The translations under genes and the position numbers were made by a program. Under the pieces are notes generated by a model. The model was not told where the DNA came from. It made no database searches and saw nothing but the letters and a program-made list of their open reading frames with translations. DNA of 64,000 nt from PGYR01 sp041675005. Its GTDB lineage: Bacteria > Bacteroidota > Ignavibacteria > Kapaibacteriales > UBA2268. The stretch's first letter is position 1, and each line of letters starts with the position of its first letter. Of the stretch, positions 52,866 to 62,154 are shown one piece after another. The stretch spans positions 1 through 64,000 of the forward strand of contig JBAYUQ010000006.1 of NCBI GenBank assembly GCA_041675005.1, written 5' to 3'.

Positions 52866-53812
52866 AAACCATCCTCCAAACACCGAGATTAATACTCAGA
52901 GAATTTGAACTCTCGGATGCTGAGGATATGTATGAACTGAACTCAGATGACGAAGTTCTAAGATATACTGGAAACTCAGCTTTTGGGTCAGTGGAAGATG
53001 CTCGTGGGTTTCTTTCTAATTACAATAACTATAAGAAAAATGGATATGGCCGTTGGGTAGTGATAAATAAGGAAAGTAAAGAATTTCTTGGCTGGTGTGG
53101 GCTTAAATATCACAGTGAAGGGTTTACAGATATTGGTTTTCGGTTTCACAGGAAGTATTGGGGAACAGGATATGCAACTGAGTCAGCTAACTCTGTATTA
53201 GAATATGCTTTCAACACACTCGGTTTGACCGAGATTATAGGACGAGCTTCACAAGATAATATCGCTTCGATAAAAGTATTAGAGAAAATAGGCATGAAAT
53301 TTTGGAAAATTGACTCTTGTGATGGTATTCCAAATTCAGTATATTACAAAATAGAAAATCTAAATACGAGAAATACAAAAATGAACAAAAACCTTAGCGT
53401 AACGCATAGCATAGAAATAGATGGCTCGCCTGCAGATGTATGGGATGCAATGACTAATCCTAATAAGATAAAAGTATATCTGTACGGTACTGAAACTATA
53501 ACAGATTGGAAAGTTGGCAGTCCTATTATTTTCCAAGGGGAATACGAAGGACACCAGTACAAAGACAAGGGCAATGTATTAGAAAACGAGCCAAATAAAT
53601 TACTCAAATACAACTATTGGAGTGGTTTTTCGGGTGCGGAAGATATACCAGAGAACTATCAGATTATAACATACAAAATTGATGATATTGGGGATGGCAA
53701 AACAGTCTTCACATGGTACCAAGAAGGCTTCCAAAGCGAAGAAAATATGAAGCACTCACAAGATGGAATGCCTGCTATGTTAGAGCAAATAAAATATGTG
53801 GTTGAGGGTTAA
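52862..53812 (+). CDS. GNAT acetyltransferase fused to an AHSA1/SRPBCC domain
   Basis: A 316-residue two-domain protein. Residues 1-165 are a RimJ/RimL-type N-acetyltransferase (TPRLILREFELSDAEDM, the acetyl-CoA loop RKYWGTGYATES, ASIKVLEKIGMKF). Residues 178-316 are an AHSA1-type START-like domain (SVTHSIEIDGSPADVWDAMTNPNKI to MLEQIKYVVEG). The start is TTG 52862 with GGTGAAG upstream. ATG 53381 (Met174) sits exactly at the domain boundary, so the second domain may once have been, or may still be, translated separately. Substrate and ligand are unknown. It overlaps the convergent DUF4412 gene by four bases. Confidence 0.87.
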   Translation: MKTILQTPRLILREFELSDAEDMYELNSDDEVLRYTGNSAFGSVEDARGFLSNYNNYKKNGYGRWVVINKESKEFLGWCGLKYHSEGFTDIGFRFHRKYWGTGYATESANSVLEYAFNTLGLTEIIGRASQDNIASIKVLEKIGMKFWKIDSCDGIPNSVYYKIENLNTRNTKMNKNLSVTHSIEIDGSPADVWDAMTNPNKIKVYLYGTETITDWKVGSPIIFQGEYEGHQYKDKGNVLENEPNKLLKYNYWSGFSGAEDIPENYQIITYKIDDIGDGKTVFTWYQEGFQSEENMKHSQDGMPAMLEQIKYVVEG

Positions 53813-54486
53813 TCTTCAACTTTCATAAGATTATGTCCTTCGGTACTGAATATAGACTCAGGTACTTCATCACGAATATTAACTATTCTAATATTAACAT
53901 CCGCTTTACCAGTCTTGCTTTTCAAATCCAAGATAAGTGGTAGTGAGTTTATTCCAAATTTCTTGAACATCTCTAGCTCTCTCTTCGATTTACCTTTGCC
54001 TACGCTTTGGTAACTGAGGACTTGGAGCATAGAGAGTTCTATACTCTCGCATAGCCAAAGAGTCACCTCATAGTTCTCATCTTCAACTTTTGCTTCTTTG
54101 CAAACGTACCCATCTACATCTTTTGTTTCGCCAGTATAGAGCGATTCTTGATTAGTTAAAGTGCTCGTATTGGAATGAGATTCTGGCAAACCGGGCCAAT
54201 GTTTCTCATCCATTGGTAGTATAAACCCACTCTTCTTTCCTTTTATCTCGAACAAGCTAGTAATAGTAGAATCGACGAAATCAAAGACTATCTTCATATC
54301 TGGTTGATTGCTCGGAGTATGTATGTAGATAGCAGACTTCGACTCTGTGAAATAGTAGTTGATAGTATCGTGGCTTGTGTTACCGTTATTAAAACTAAGT
54401 GTAGCATGTAAATCAAAACTCCCAGCGAATGGCTCGACTGCATTCAATGGTAACGCTAATAGTAACAGGAATAGTAATCGTAGCAT
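53809..54486 (-). CDS. DUF4412-like periplasmic protein
   Basis: A 225-residue exported protein with a signal peptide (MLRLLFLLLLALPLNA). The mature part has strand patterns typical of DUF4412/LolA-like lipoprotein-shuttle folds: FAGSFDLHATLSF, IYIHTPSNQPDMKIVFDF, GYVCKEAKVEDENYEVTLWLCESIEL and a closing DVNIRIVNIRDEVPESIFS. Function unknown. It starts 71 bases downstream of the T9SS cargo gene, after that gene's terminator. Confidence 0.7.
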   Translation of the reverse strand: MLRLLFLLLLALPLNAVEPFAGSFDLHATLSFNNGNTSHDTINYYFTESKSAIYIHTPSNQPDMKIVFDFVDSTITSLFEIKGKKSGFILPMDEKHWPGLPESHSNTSTLTNQESLYTGETKDVDGYVCKEAKVEDENYEVTLWLCESIELSMLQVLSYQSVGKGKSKRELEMFKKFGINSLPLILDLKSKTGKADVNIRIVNIRDEVPESIFSTEGHNLMKVED

Positions 54487-54503
54487 AATTTTATCTCCAG
54501 TAT

Positions 54504-54529
54504 AAAAAAAGCCGACAAAAAGCCGGCTT
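54504..54529 (-). terminator. Intrinsic terminator after the 54558-55541 gene
   Basis: On the minus strand AAGCCG/CGGCTT (54529-54524 with 54514-54509) forms a six-bp stem, extendable across one mismatch, followed by T (54510-54504). Confidence 0.82.
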
Positions 54530-54557
54530 AAAAAATCGTAATAGTGTTATCGGCTAA

Positions 54558-55541
54558 CTATTTTTTGATAAATTTCGTTGTAGTCAATTCACCATTTGAT
54601 GATGTTACAACATTGTAAACACCAGTATTCAGACCTGATACATTCATCTGATGTCTAGTAACTCCATTCAAATTAATAGAAGCCACCATTTTACCCATAA
54701 CATCGAATAGCTGAATAGTTTCAACACTATTTACTGAGTTGATAGTAATCATGTCATCAGTTGGGTTGGGGAATACTTGAAGCGTTTTCATTTCAGTATC
54801 TATCGAAACAGATGCTTGAGATATTTTCAAAGGGTTAACGGCATACCACTTCTGAATATTGATATCGCCCAATGCAGACACCTCTTCGTGTAGTGCCAAC
54901 CAGAATTTATAATCTTCAGAAACATAGAGATATTTATCAACTTGTTGAGCTGCAAGACCCGTTTCAGCTATCTTTACATGTATTCTAAGCACATTGTCAA
55001 AAGTACCAGCACCTGTTATTAGAGTACCCTTACCGTCTACTTCAGTTGTTACAGTCCCAGTTAAGGGAAATTCATTTCCTCCGAATACATATTTTCCCTT
55101 ATAGGTGCTGCTTTGTTTTGTTCCAAAACTCAAGGGTAAATTAAATTGGTTAATTGGTGGGTCAAAGAATGCTAAAATATTACTATTTGGATCTAGACTA
55201 CTTCCAAAACCACTTATTTCCATTTTATCCATAATTGAGCTGTAATATTGGTAAGACTCACCGCTTGAAACACCACACATTACTGCATCTGAGAATTCAT
55301 CACCGAAAGGGGTACTAGCAGGACTAACGAAGTTGAAGTAATCTTCTCCACCATATTTGATAGTTGTGAAATCCCAAGTGACGTTCTCGCCACCTTCACC
55401 GGGTTCGAAGACTGTCAAATCATTATTAGTTCTAATAGCAACAGAATCGCCAAGAACTGGCATATTACTATTTGTATATTGCTGAGAAAATAGCTGTGTA
55501 GATAAGATTAACACACATACTAAAAGAGTAACTAGTTTCAT
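54558..55541 (-). CDS. T9SS-sorted secreted protein, unknown function
   Basis: A 327-residue exported protein: signal peptide (1-19, ending TQLFSQ), a beta-rich body of about 220 residues (GENVTWDFTTIKYGG, LPLSFGTKQSSTYKGKY, VDGKGTLITGAGTFDNVLRIHV, a pattern often found just before T9SS sorting domains), then a type A sorting domain (LQVFPNPTDDMITINSV to TTKFIKK). Secretion by T9SS is inferred; no catalytic motif is seen. Confidence 0.83.
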   Translation of the reverse strand: MKLVTLLVCVLILSTQLFSQQYTNSNMPVLGDSVAIRTNNDLTVFEPGEGGENVTWDFTTIKYGGEDYFNFVSPASTPFGDEFSDAVMCGVSSGESYQYYSSIMDKMEISGFGSSLDPNSNILAFFDPPINQFNLPLSFGTKQSSTYKGKYVFGGNEFPLTGTVTTEVDGKGTLITGAGTFDNVLRIHVKIAETGLAAQQVDKYLYVSEDYKFWLALHEEVSALGDINIQKWYAVNPLKISQASVSIDTEMKTLQVFPNPTDDMITINSVNSVETIQLFDVMGKMVASINLNGVTRHQMNVSGLNTGVYNVVTSSNGELTTTKFIKK

Positions 55542-55619
55542 CTCTAACCTCTTTTGGAAGAATTTTAAAAATTGATAATTCCAATATATAAAATAAAGTA
55601 GGAAAATAAAATTAGTTAT

Positions 55620-56183
55620 TTAATAAAAATCACAACCTATAAAGTGATCATTCACCATTCCAGTTGCTTGCATAAAAGCATAGCTAGTAGTAGGCCCTAT
55701 GAACTTAAATCCTCGCTTCTTTAGTGTTTTGCTCATTAGTGTTGCTTCGGGAGTAATGGCCGGAATATCCGACATACTTTTTCTATTATTTAATATAGGT
55801 TTGTGATTTACAAACTGCCAGATATACTTATCGAACGAACCATACTCTTTCTGAATTTCAAGAAAGATATTGGCGTTGTTAATTGCCGCCTCAATTTTCA
55901 ATCGGTTTCTTATTATTCCACTATCAGCCAGTAATCTTATTATTTCCTTATCACCATATTTCGCTACCTTCTTTGCATCGAAATTATCGAAAGCTTTTCG
56001 GAAATTCTTTCTCTTTCTTAGTATCGTTATCCAGCTCAGTCCAGCTTGGAAAGACTCTAATATCAAAAATTCAAATAACTGCTGATCATCATGAAGTGGT
56101 TTCCCCCATTCCTTATCATGGTAATCCATATATAGTGTGTCATCTCCACACCAAGGACATCTTACTATTATCTTTTCTTCCAT
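55620..56183 (-). CDS. tag: DNA-3-methyladenine glycosylase I
   Basis: Excises 3-methyladenine from alkylated DNA. The 187-residue protein matches Tag throughout: RCPWCGDDTLYMDYHDKEWGKPLHDD at the N-terminus, FEFLILESFQAGLSWITILRKR with the conserved Glu, and MQATGMVNDHFIGC at the end. The zinc-binding set (Cys9, His22, and the His/Cys of DHFIGC) is complete. ATG 56183 is the start. Monocistronic, divergent from the next gene. Confidence 0.96.
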   Translation of the reverse strand: MEEKIIVRCPWCGDDTLYMDYHDKEWGKPLHDDQQLFEFLILESFQAGLSWITILRKRKNFRKAFDNFDAKKVAKYGDKEIIRLLADSGIIRNRLKIEAAINNANIFLEIQKEYGSFDKYIWQFVNHKPILNNRKSMSDIPAITPEATLMSKTLKKRGFKFIGPTTSYAFMQATGMVNDHFIGCDFY

Positions 56184-56273
56184 ACGTACTCTCTTTTTAC
56201 TGAATTTATAAAATAATTGTGACTAAAAAAGTCATTATATTAGACAAAGTTATTAATCAAAATACAAAACCTA

Positions 56274-57302
56274 ATGCGAAACTTAGTAATAACGACAATT
56301 ACATTTATAATCCTATCTTTCAGCGCCCAATCACAAGATGTATTAATTTACTCTGATGATGGGACTTGGGAAGATGGGATTATTGCTTTGGAGCACTTTT
56401 TCGATTACCAAAATGTAACTCATATTCGGTTATACGCTGCTGATTTGAATGCTGACACTTGGAACAAGGAAGCTCTGTCTATTGTCTTCCCAGGTGGGTA
56501 TGCATATAATTATCAGTTAGCTATTAGTTTAGATGCAGTAGATGAAATCCGTAGTTATGTCGCAAATGGTGGTGGGTTTATTGGTATTTGCGCTGGTGCC
56601 TATTTCGCTTCAAAAGCTGTGGCTTGGGAAAATGAAATTTATCCCTACGAATTGGCATTATTTGATGGAATGACATTCGGCTCATTGAAATACATTGCCC
56701 CTTGGCCTAATTACTCAATGACTGGGATTACAATTAATAAAAACAATCCTATCGGTAAAGACGAACCAGTTAAAAATTCAGTTCTATATTACGGTGGTCC
56801 TATATTCAAACCGAATGTGGGAGTTGAGGTAGATACAATCGCTACTTGGGATACTGCAGAAAACACTCTTGCTATTATCAATTTTGAGTATGAAAAAGGG
56901 AAGGTCTTACTCATCGGGCCACACCTTGAAATAGAAGAAAGTGATGATAGAGACGGAACTGAGTTTGCAGCTGAGTTAGATGATGTAGAGAGCGATTGGG
57001 GACTTTTGGAAAATGGTTTCAAATGGTTGACTAATAAAACTCAAACATCAGTTGAAGTTAATTACTATAATAGAGAAATATATATTTATCCTAACCCTCT
57101 GAATGATTATATATACTTAGAAGTAAGCTCTAGCGTAGGCTATAATGGCTATAACATTTACAATATACATGGGGAAAATGTAGAAACAAGTAATAATGCT
57201 TCTTTGAAAATTGACATTACAGGTTTAATTTCGGGGAGCTATATACTAGAAATTACGACAGAATCGGGGAAAGTAAATAGACAAAAATTCATCAAGGAAT
57301 AG
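56274..57302 (+). CDS. Secreted GATase1-like (BPL_N) protein with T9SS sorting domain
   Basis: A 342-residue exported protein. After the signal peptide (1-about 20) residues 22-230 are a class I glutamine-amidotransferase-like fold of the BPL_N type (biotin-protein ligase N-terminal): VLIYSDDGTWEDGIIALE, LSIVFPGGYAYNYQ and GGGFIGICAGAYFAS with the nucleophile-elbow cysteine, KVLLIGPHLE near the histidine position. A type A T9SS sorting domain ends the protein (IYIYPNPLNDYIYLEV to RQKFIKE). Family members of this layout are proposed peptidase-like or binding proteins; the activity is unknown. Confidence 0.85.
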   Translation: MRNLVITTITFIILSFSAQSQDVLIYSDDGTWEDGIIALEHFFDYQNVTHIRLYAADLNADTWNKEALSIVFPGGYAYNYQLAISLDAVDEIRSYVANGGGFIGICAGAYFASKAVAWENEIYPYELALFDGMTFGSLKYIAPWPNYSMTGITINKNNPIGKDEPVKNSVLYYGGPIFKPNVGVEVDTIATWDTAENTLAIINFEYEKGKVLLIGPHLEIEESDDRDGTEFAAELDDVESDWGLLENGFKWLTNKTQTSVEVNYYNREIYIYPNPLNDYIYLEVSSSVGYNGYNIYNIHGENVETSNNASLKIDITGLISGSYILEITTESGKVNRQKFIKE

Positions 57303-57306
57303 GTGA

Positions 57307-57651
57307 CTAAGCCTTCGGGCTTTCACCATATTTATTTGTACCCTCGTCGCCTTCCTGGATGGTGTAGTACATTATCATAACAGCCCCTACGAATATCAGG
57401 AGATAAAGTAAAGCGTATTTACCCGATTTACCCAAATCATGAAATCTACGAACTGTGACACTGATAGTAGGTATAAATATAAATGCTAGGTATGTTAGCG
57501 TCAGATAATAAGCTATGCCTAATTCTACTTCTATAACAGAAAGCACTAAGTAAGCAATGAAATTTGTAAGGAAAAAATGCCAGAATTCTCTTCTCCTAGC
57601 CCTTCCCTTGAAGCTCATATAATTACTTAATGCTTTGTTATAATATTTCAT
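57307..57651 (-). CDS. DUF805 membrane protein
   Basis: A 114-residue inner-membrane protein with three transmembrane segments. The DUF805 hallmarks are present: FKGRARRREFWHFFLTNF near the N-terminus and VTVRRFHDLGKSG in the second half. Function unknown. It lies tail to tail with the GATase1-like gene, four bases apart, and 23 bases downstream of nothing in its own direction except the next T9SS gene on its far side. Confidence 0.93.
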   Translation of the reverse strand: MKYYNKALSNYMSFKGRARRREFWHFFLTNFIAYLVLSVIEVELGIAYYLTLTYLAFIFIPTISVTVRRFHDLGKSGKYALLYLLIFVGAVMIMYYTIQEGDEGTNKYGESPKA

Positions 57652-57674
57652 TTATTAGTCATCTAATATATAGA

Positions 57675-59579
57675 CTATTCTTTTATGAACTTATGCGTTT
57701 CTTTAGTATTACCAATTGTTTTAGTTATGAAGTAAACTCCACTATTAAGACTATTGACATTAATACTCTTCAGACCTTCTATATTAAAACTGTCAATAAC
57801 AGTGCCATTTAATGAAGTGAGAGTATATTTTGTCTCTGCGGTAGGTTTCGTATCGTTTATTGTTATTTCATTTCTTGCCGGATTAGGTGCAATAGAAACT
57901 GTTTTCTCTTTGACTGACTCAACTGATGAAGAAGCATCGCCGATTCTAATATTATCTAAGTATATAGTGCCACCTTGACCTGAAACTAACGAGAATTTCA
58001 AAGTTGAATTTGATTGAAAACTATAATCTGATAAATCTATATTAATAGTTCCCCACTCATCATTATTTGGTACAAATATAGCTGAAGTTATGTCCAAAGG
58101 GTTTACAATTGGTTCATCAGCAGTAGCTAATTCGGCACCAGATTTTTCGAATAATAAGTCATAAGTATCACCACAATCATTAGAAATAAATACTCTTAAA
58201 GTATCAGTAAATATAACGTCTTGTGTGAAATATGGTGGCGTATATTTGTGATAATTAAATGCGTAATCGAAGATAACTGATTTATTTTCTAATTGAGTTA
58301 AATCAAAATATGGAGAAAGTAAATCCTCTGAAAGACCTTGACTAGTAAAAAGCAAAACCGTATTGAATGTTGACATGGAATTATTACCAGATTTAGAAAC
58401 ATCGCTATCGACAGACCAAGTAAGTAAATTACCTTCTGATTCATTGAACCAATCTTCATAATGTTTTTCATTACCTTCAAAACCCATGATTAGTGATTCA
58501 CTTATTGATTCATCATACATATAAATTTCACCAGAAATCGAATTGTTATTTACATTCAAATCTGTTCCAGTTGAAGGTTCGGCAATAACTTCAATATTAT
58601 TTTTACCACTTAGAAGGGCTAAATCATCATCATTTAGTGAAATAGTTAGTGCTTTATATGGATCTAGAGTAATATCGGGAGTGAATTCCTTGACTTTGCC
58701 ATTGATTATTACTTTCACATTTATTTTTCCCGAAGTTATACCCCCAAAATTTCTGATTAATAAGTTTGTTGTAAGAGTATTATCACAAGTCCTTTGAGGC
58801 ATATCCAATTCAACCATTTGAATATCTACACCATCACGATATGGATTATTTATAAAGTTGAAGAAATTAACTTCAATTTGAGATGGTGGTATTGTATGTG
58901 GCATATTTGTAATTTGAACTCTATATACTATCCCATTTTCTTTAATTATTTTCTTTTCTAATTTTTGATTGATTTCTAAATAAGCGAAATCATCTTCCCC
59001 GTGAACTATAGCAATTGGTATTTTACTTGAGTTCTTGTAATTAATTGAATAATCAAGACCCAGTTTATTTTCTAAATCATAAATACCTTGAATTGCTGGA
59101 GTATTCAGAACTAAACCTTTAAACGTATCTGGATTGTCTAATCCAAAAATCAAAGCACTACGTCCTCCGAGTGAAAAACCCTGTAAGATTATTTCGTTAT
59201 TATCTATATTTGAATATAATGATTTAGCTTTACTTATAGCTTCATTTATAATTTGTTCATCGCCAGCGGGAGCATAAAAATCTCTTGACTGATCACTTCC
59301 ACCATCAGGATATACGAAAATAGTATTAGGTATTACTGTTTCCCATTTTAATGTACTATGAATGGCCGCTCTGTAATTACTCGAATTGTCACCAGCTCCA
59401 TGAAGTCCAACCATTAGTTTATAAGTAGAATCCGGACTATAATTTAATGGGACATAGAAAGAAACAGTTCTTTGCTCTCCATTAAAAGTAATATTTTCAT
59501 CGAAACTTCCTGTCTTTTGAGCATAAGTGTTTATTGATAGTGCTATGCTAGCACATATTAGAAGTAATAGTGTTTTCAT
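57675..59579 (-). CDS. Secreted esterase/feruloyl-esterase-like hydrolase with T9SS sorting domain
   Basis: A 634-residue exported protein. Signal peptide 1-20 (ending NTYAQ). An LpqC/PHB-depolymerase-type alpha/beta hydrolase domain (about 25-245) has LMVGLHGAGDNSSNY, the nucleophile elbow GFSLGG, the acid in IVHGEDDFAY and the histidine in NMPHTIPP. A CARDB-like adhesive domain follows (about 250-360), then a lectin/MAM-like beta domain with TIYLDNIRIG, and a type A T9SS sorting domain (VSIAPNPARNEITIND to ETHKFIKE). Likely an ester-cleaving enzyme acting outside the cell; substrate unknown. Confidence 0.87.
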   Translation of the reverse strand: MKTLLLLICASIALSINTYAQKTGSFDENITFNGEQRTVSFYVPLNYSPDSTYKLMVGLHGAGDNSSNYRAAIHSTLKWETVIPNTIFVYPDGGSDQSRDFYAPAGDEQIINEAISKAKSLYSNIDNNEIILQGFSLGGRSALIFGLDNPDTFKGLVLNTPAIQGIYDLENKLGLDYSINYKNSSKIPIAIVHGEDDFAYLEINQKLEKKIIKENGIVYRVQITNMPHTIPPSQIEVNFFNFINNPYRDGVDIQMVELDMPQRTCDNTLTTNLLIRNFGGITSGKINVKVIINGKVKEFTPDITLDPYKALTISLNDDDLALLSGKNNIEVIAEPSTGTDLNVNNNSISGEIYMYDESISESLIMGFEGNEKHYEDWFNESEGNLLTWSVDSDVSKSGNNSMSTFNTVLLFTSQGLSEDLLSPYFDLTQLENKSVIFDYAFNYHKYTPPYFTQDVIFTDTLRVFISNDCGDTYDLLFEKSGAELATADEPIVNPLDITSAIFVPNNDEWGTINIDLSDYSFQSNSTLKFSLVSGQGGTIYLDNIRIGDASSSVESVKEKTVSIAPNPARNEITINDTKPTAETKYTLTSLNGTVIDSFNIEGLKSINVNSLNSGVYFITKTIGNTKETHKFIKE

Positions 59580-59640
59580 ATCTCTAAAATTTTGATTTGT
59601 TAAAAAAAACTAATGGTTAAACAATAATTTCTTAAAATAG

Positions 59641-61170
59641 TTACTTATTTCTCTTCAAAGTGAATAAATCTTTTCTTCTATCACGTAAGTTCTTTACACT
59701 ACCGAATTGATTTAGCTCTCGTAGTAAATCTATATCAACATCAGCAATTAGTATCATCTCAGTATTAGTAGTTGCCTCTGCTTTTATTCCACTAGCTGGG
59801 AAAGCAAAATCGCAAGGAGTAAATACCATTGATTGAGCGAACTGAATATCCATATTATGTACTTTTGGCAAATTACCAACACTACCAGCTATTGCTACAT
59901 AGCACTCATTTTCAATTGCTCTTGCTTGGGCACAATTACGGACACGAGAGTAACCATTTTGTGTATCTGTTAGGAAGGGAATGAAAAGTATATCCATACC
60001 CTCATCAGCCAATAGGCGACTAAGTTCTGGGAACTCTACGTCATAGCATATCAGAATTCCAATTTTTCCGCAATCTGTGTCGTATGCCTTTAGCTCATAC
60101 CCACCTTGCATACCCCATATACGTGCTTCATCTGGAGTGACGTGTAGCTTCTCGTATCTCTCAGTAGTACCATCACGGCGACATAGATACCCGACATTGA
60201 ACAAGAGATTGTCCTTTATCTCAGGCATACTTCCTGTTATTACATTTATATTGTAAGATATAGCTAGTTCTGATATTTTCTGAACTATAATCTCAGTATG
60301 TTTTGCTAGCTCACGAATTGCTTCTGATTCGGAAAGATGATTATTTTCTGCCATTAGCGGCGCATTGAAAAACTCTGGGAATAGTGCAAAGTCTGACCTG
60401 TAACCTGAAACAGTATCTATAAAATACTCTACTTGTTGCATCAATTCTTCAAGGTCATTATATGGTCTCATCTGCCATTGTATAAGTCCCAATCGTACTA
60501 TCTTTTTCTGAGAAACAGCTTCTTTCGATTTCTTCTCGTAATATATATTATCCCATTTCAGCAGTACAGCATATTCACTTGATTGCTTGTCACCTTCCAA
60601 ATATCCTTTAAGTATTCTAGATGGATGGAAATCATTTGAAATCTGAAAGTTCAAAACAGGATCATCTATCTCTTTTCTACGTACTTTTTCTATGTATTCT
60701 TTTGGAGATATTTCGTCTTCGTATCTGTGGTAATTAGGTATCCTCCCACCGAAGGCAATTCCTTTTAGGTTTAATTTCTCGCAGAGCTCTTTTCTATAAT
60801 CATAAAGCCGTCTAGCTAATCTAAGTCCACGGAACTCAGGCTTGATGAATACATCTACACCGTAGAGCACTTCACCGTTTGGCTTGTGGGTGCTGAATGT
60901 ACAGTTGCCAGTTATTTCGTTGTATGTGTGATTGCTTTCTACTTTAGCCGAGTTAACTAGTATAGATAAGGCACAACCTGCTAGTTGGTTATTCACTCTT
61001 ATAACTACTTGACCGTCAGGGAATTTATCTATTAGAGTTTTTATCTGGAATTCTTCCCAATAGTCGTGCGGCATATTTGCGTACGATTCTATCATTGCAT
61101 TTTTTAGTTCTTCGTAATCGTCAGAGGTAAGATAGCCGAGTTCTATATTTTCTATTTCTTGTTTTATCAT
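59641..61170 (-). CDS. GNAT domain fused to carbon-nitrogen hydrolase (nitrilase family)
   Basis: A 509-residue cytoplasmic two-domain enzyme. Residues 8-about 215 form a GNAT-type acetyltransferase fold with the acetyl-CoA region FRGLRLARRLYDYRKEL. Residues 225-505 form a nitrilase-superfamily amidohydrolase with the Glu-Lys-Cys triad: FPEFF, YEKLHVT and ILICYDVEFPE. This GNAT-nitrilase architecture is known across bacteria, but the substrate is not established. The start ATG 61170 precedes the first helix without delay. Single gene, divergent from the TspO-like gene. Confidence 0.93.
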   Translation of the reverse strand: MIKQEIENIELGYLTSDDYEELKNAMIESYANMPHDYWEEFQIKTLIDKFPDGQVVIRVNNQLAGCALSILVNSAKVESNHTYNEITGNCTFSTHKPNGEVLYGVDVFIKPEFRGLRLARRLYDYRKELCEKLNLKGIAFGGRIPNYHRYEDEISPKEYIEKVRRKEIDDPVLNFQISNDFHPSRILKGYLEGDKQSSEYAVLLKWDNIYYEKKSKEAVSQKKIVRLGLIQWQMRPYNDLEELMQQVEYFIDTVSGYRSDFALFPEFFNAPLMAENNHLSESEAIRELAKHTEIIVQKISELAISYNINVITGSMPEIKDNLLFNVGYLCRRDGTTERYEKLHVTPDEARIWGMQGGYELKAYDTDCGKIGILICYDVEFPELSRLLADEGMDILFIPFLTDTQNGYSRVRNCAQARAIENECYVAIAGSVGNLPKVHNMDIQFAQSMVFTPCDFAFPASGIKAEATTNTEMILIADVDIDLLRELNQFGSVKNLRDRRKDLFTLKRNK

Positions 61171-61309
61171 ACTTTTTTGTATTTTGTTTTTGGTTAGTTC
61201 CTAATATAAAGATAAATAAATCATCGTTTATATTATTTCTTTACTACAATTAAGCAATATTATTGTTTAGTTTTAGTTATAGAAAATACAACAATTCTGA
61301 GAAACAATT

Positions 61310-62104
61310 ATGAAACCAAGAACTTTAGTTATACTGAATACACTTACTTTTCTTCTTGTGATATATGTTAATATACTATCAAGTACTGATGTTATAAGTG
61401 GTGATACAGTAAGTGATATTAGTTCTAGATACACAACACTCGTTACTCCTTCTGGATACGCCTTTGCAATATGGGGATTTATCTATACTATGTTAATTGG
61501 GTTTATCGGATTTCAGTGGTATTCAGTTTTTAAACTGAAAGACAATACTAATGTTAAAGAAACAGGTTTGTGGTTCGCTGTTTCTAATCTAGCTAATACT
61601 ATGTGGATTATTGCTTGGGTGAATGAATGGTTACTAATGTCCGTGTTCTTTATGGTCTTGCTCCTAATTTCACTTTCCAAACTAGTTATTAGACATAGAT
61701 TAGAGATTTGGGATGCACCATTGCGGATTATGCTTTTCGTTTGGTGGCCTATTACTTTCTACTTCGGTTGGGTTATATTGGCTTCTGTAGTTAATTTTTC
61801 CGCATTTCTTACTAGTTTAAATTTGGGATTAGCAGCAGGAGTAGTTGAATTATTGGCTATTATTGAGCTTATGATAGCGATGATTATCTACCTTGTTTTA
61901 TTATCAAAAAGAAATTTAAGAGAAGCCGCATTAGTTGGTGTTTGGGGATTTATCGCTATTTCAGTCAAGCAATTTGAAGTAAATGAGAGTATAGGTTACA
62001 TAGCAATTATTTTGGCATTCATATTGATTTCAGTTATAGGAAGACATGCTTGGCGGAATAGAGAAACTACTCCCATAAAAAAGATAGGACGAAAAGAATT
62101 TTGA
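61310..62104 (+). CDS. TspO/MBR-related tryptophan-rich membrane protein
   Basis: A 264-residue integral membrane protein with about seven to eight hydrophobic segments. It carries the tryptophan-rich pattern of TspO relatives: PSGYAFAIWGFIYTML, then NTMWIIAWVNEWLL, FVWWPITFYFGWVILASVVNF. It is longer than bacterial TspO (about 160 residues, five helices) and belongs to the larger related group. TspO binds porphyrins and similar ligands; the ligand here is unknown. It ends 50 bases before the GPP34 gene. Confidence 0.85.
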   Translation: MKPRTLVILNTLTFLLVIYVNILSSTDVISGDTVSDISSRYTTLVTPSGYAFAIWGFIYTMLIGFIGFQWYSVFKLKDNTNVKETGLWFAVSNLANTMWIIAWVNEWLLMSVFFMVLLLISLSKLVIRHRLEIWDAPLRIMLFVWWPITFYFGWVILASVVNFSAFLTSLNLGLAAGVVELLAIIELMIAMIIYLVLLSKRNLREAALVGVWGFIAISVKQFEVNESIGYIAIILAFILISVIGRHAWRNRETTPIKKIGRKEF

Positions 62105-62154
62105 TATTTTAATTTTTAATTCTTATATTGCCTTTATAAAGAATAGGATAGCTT

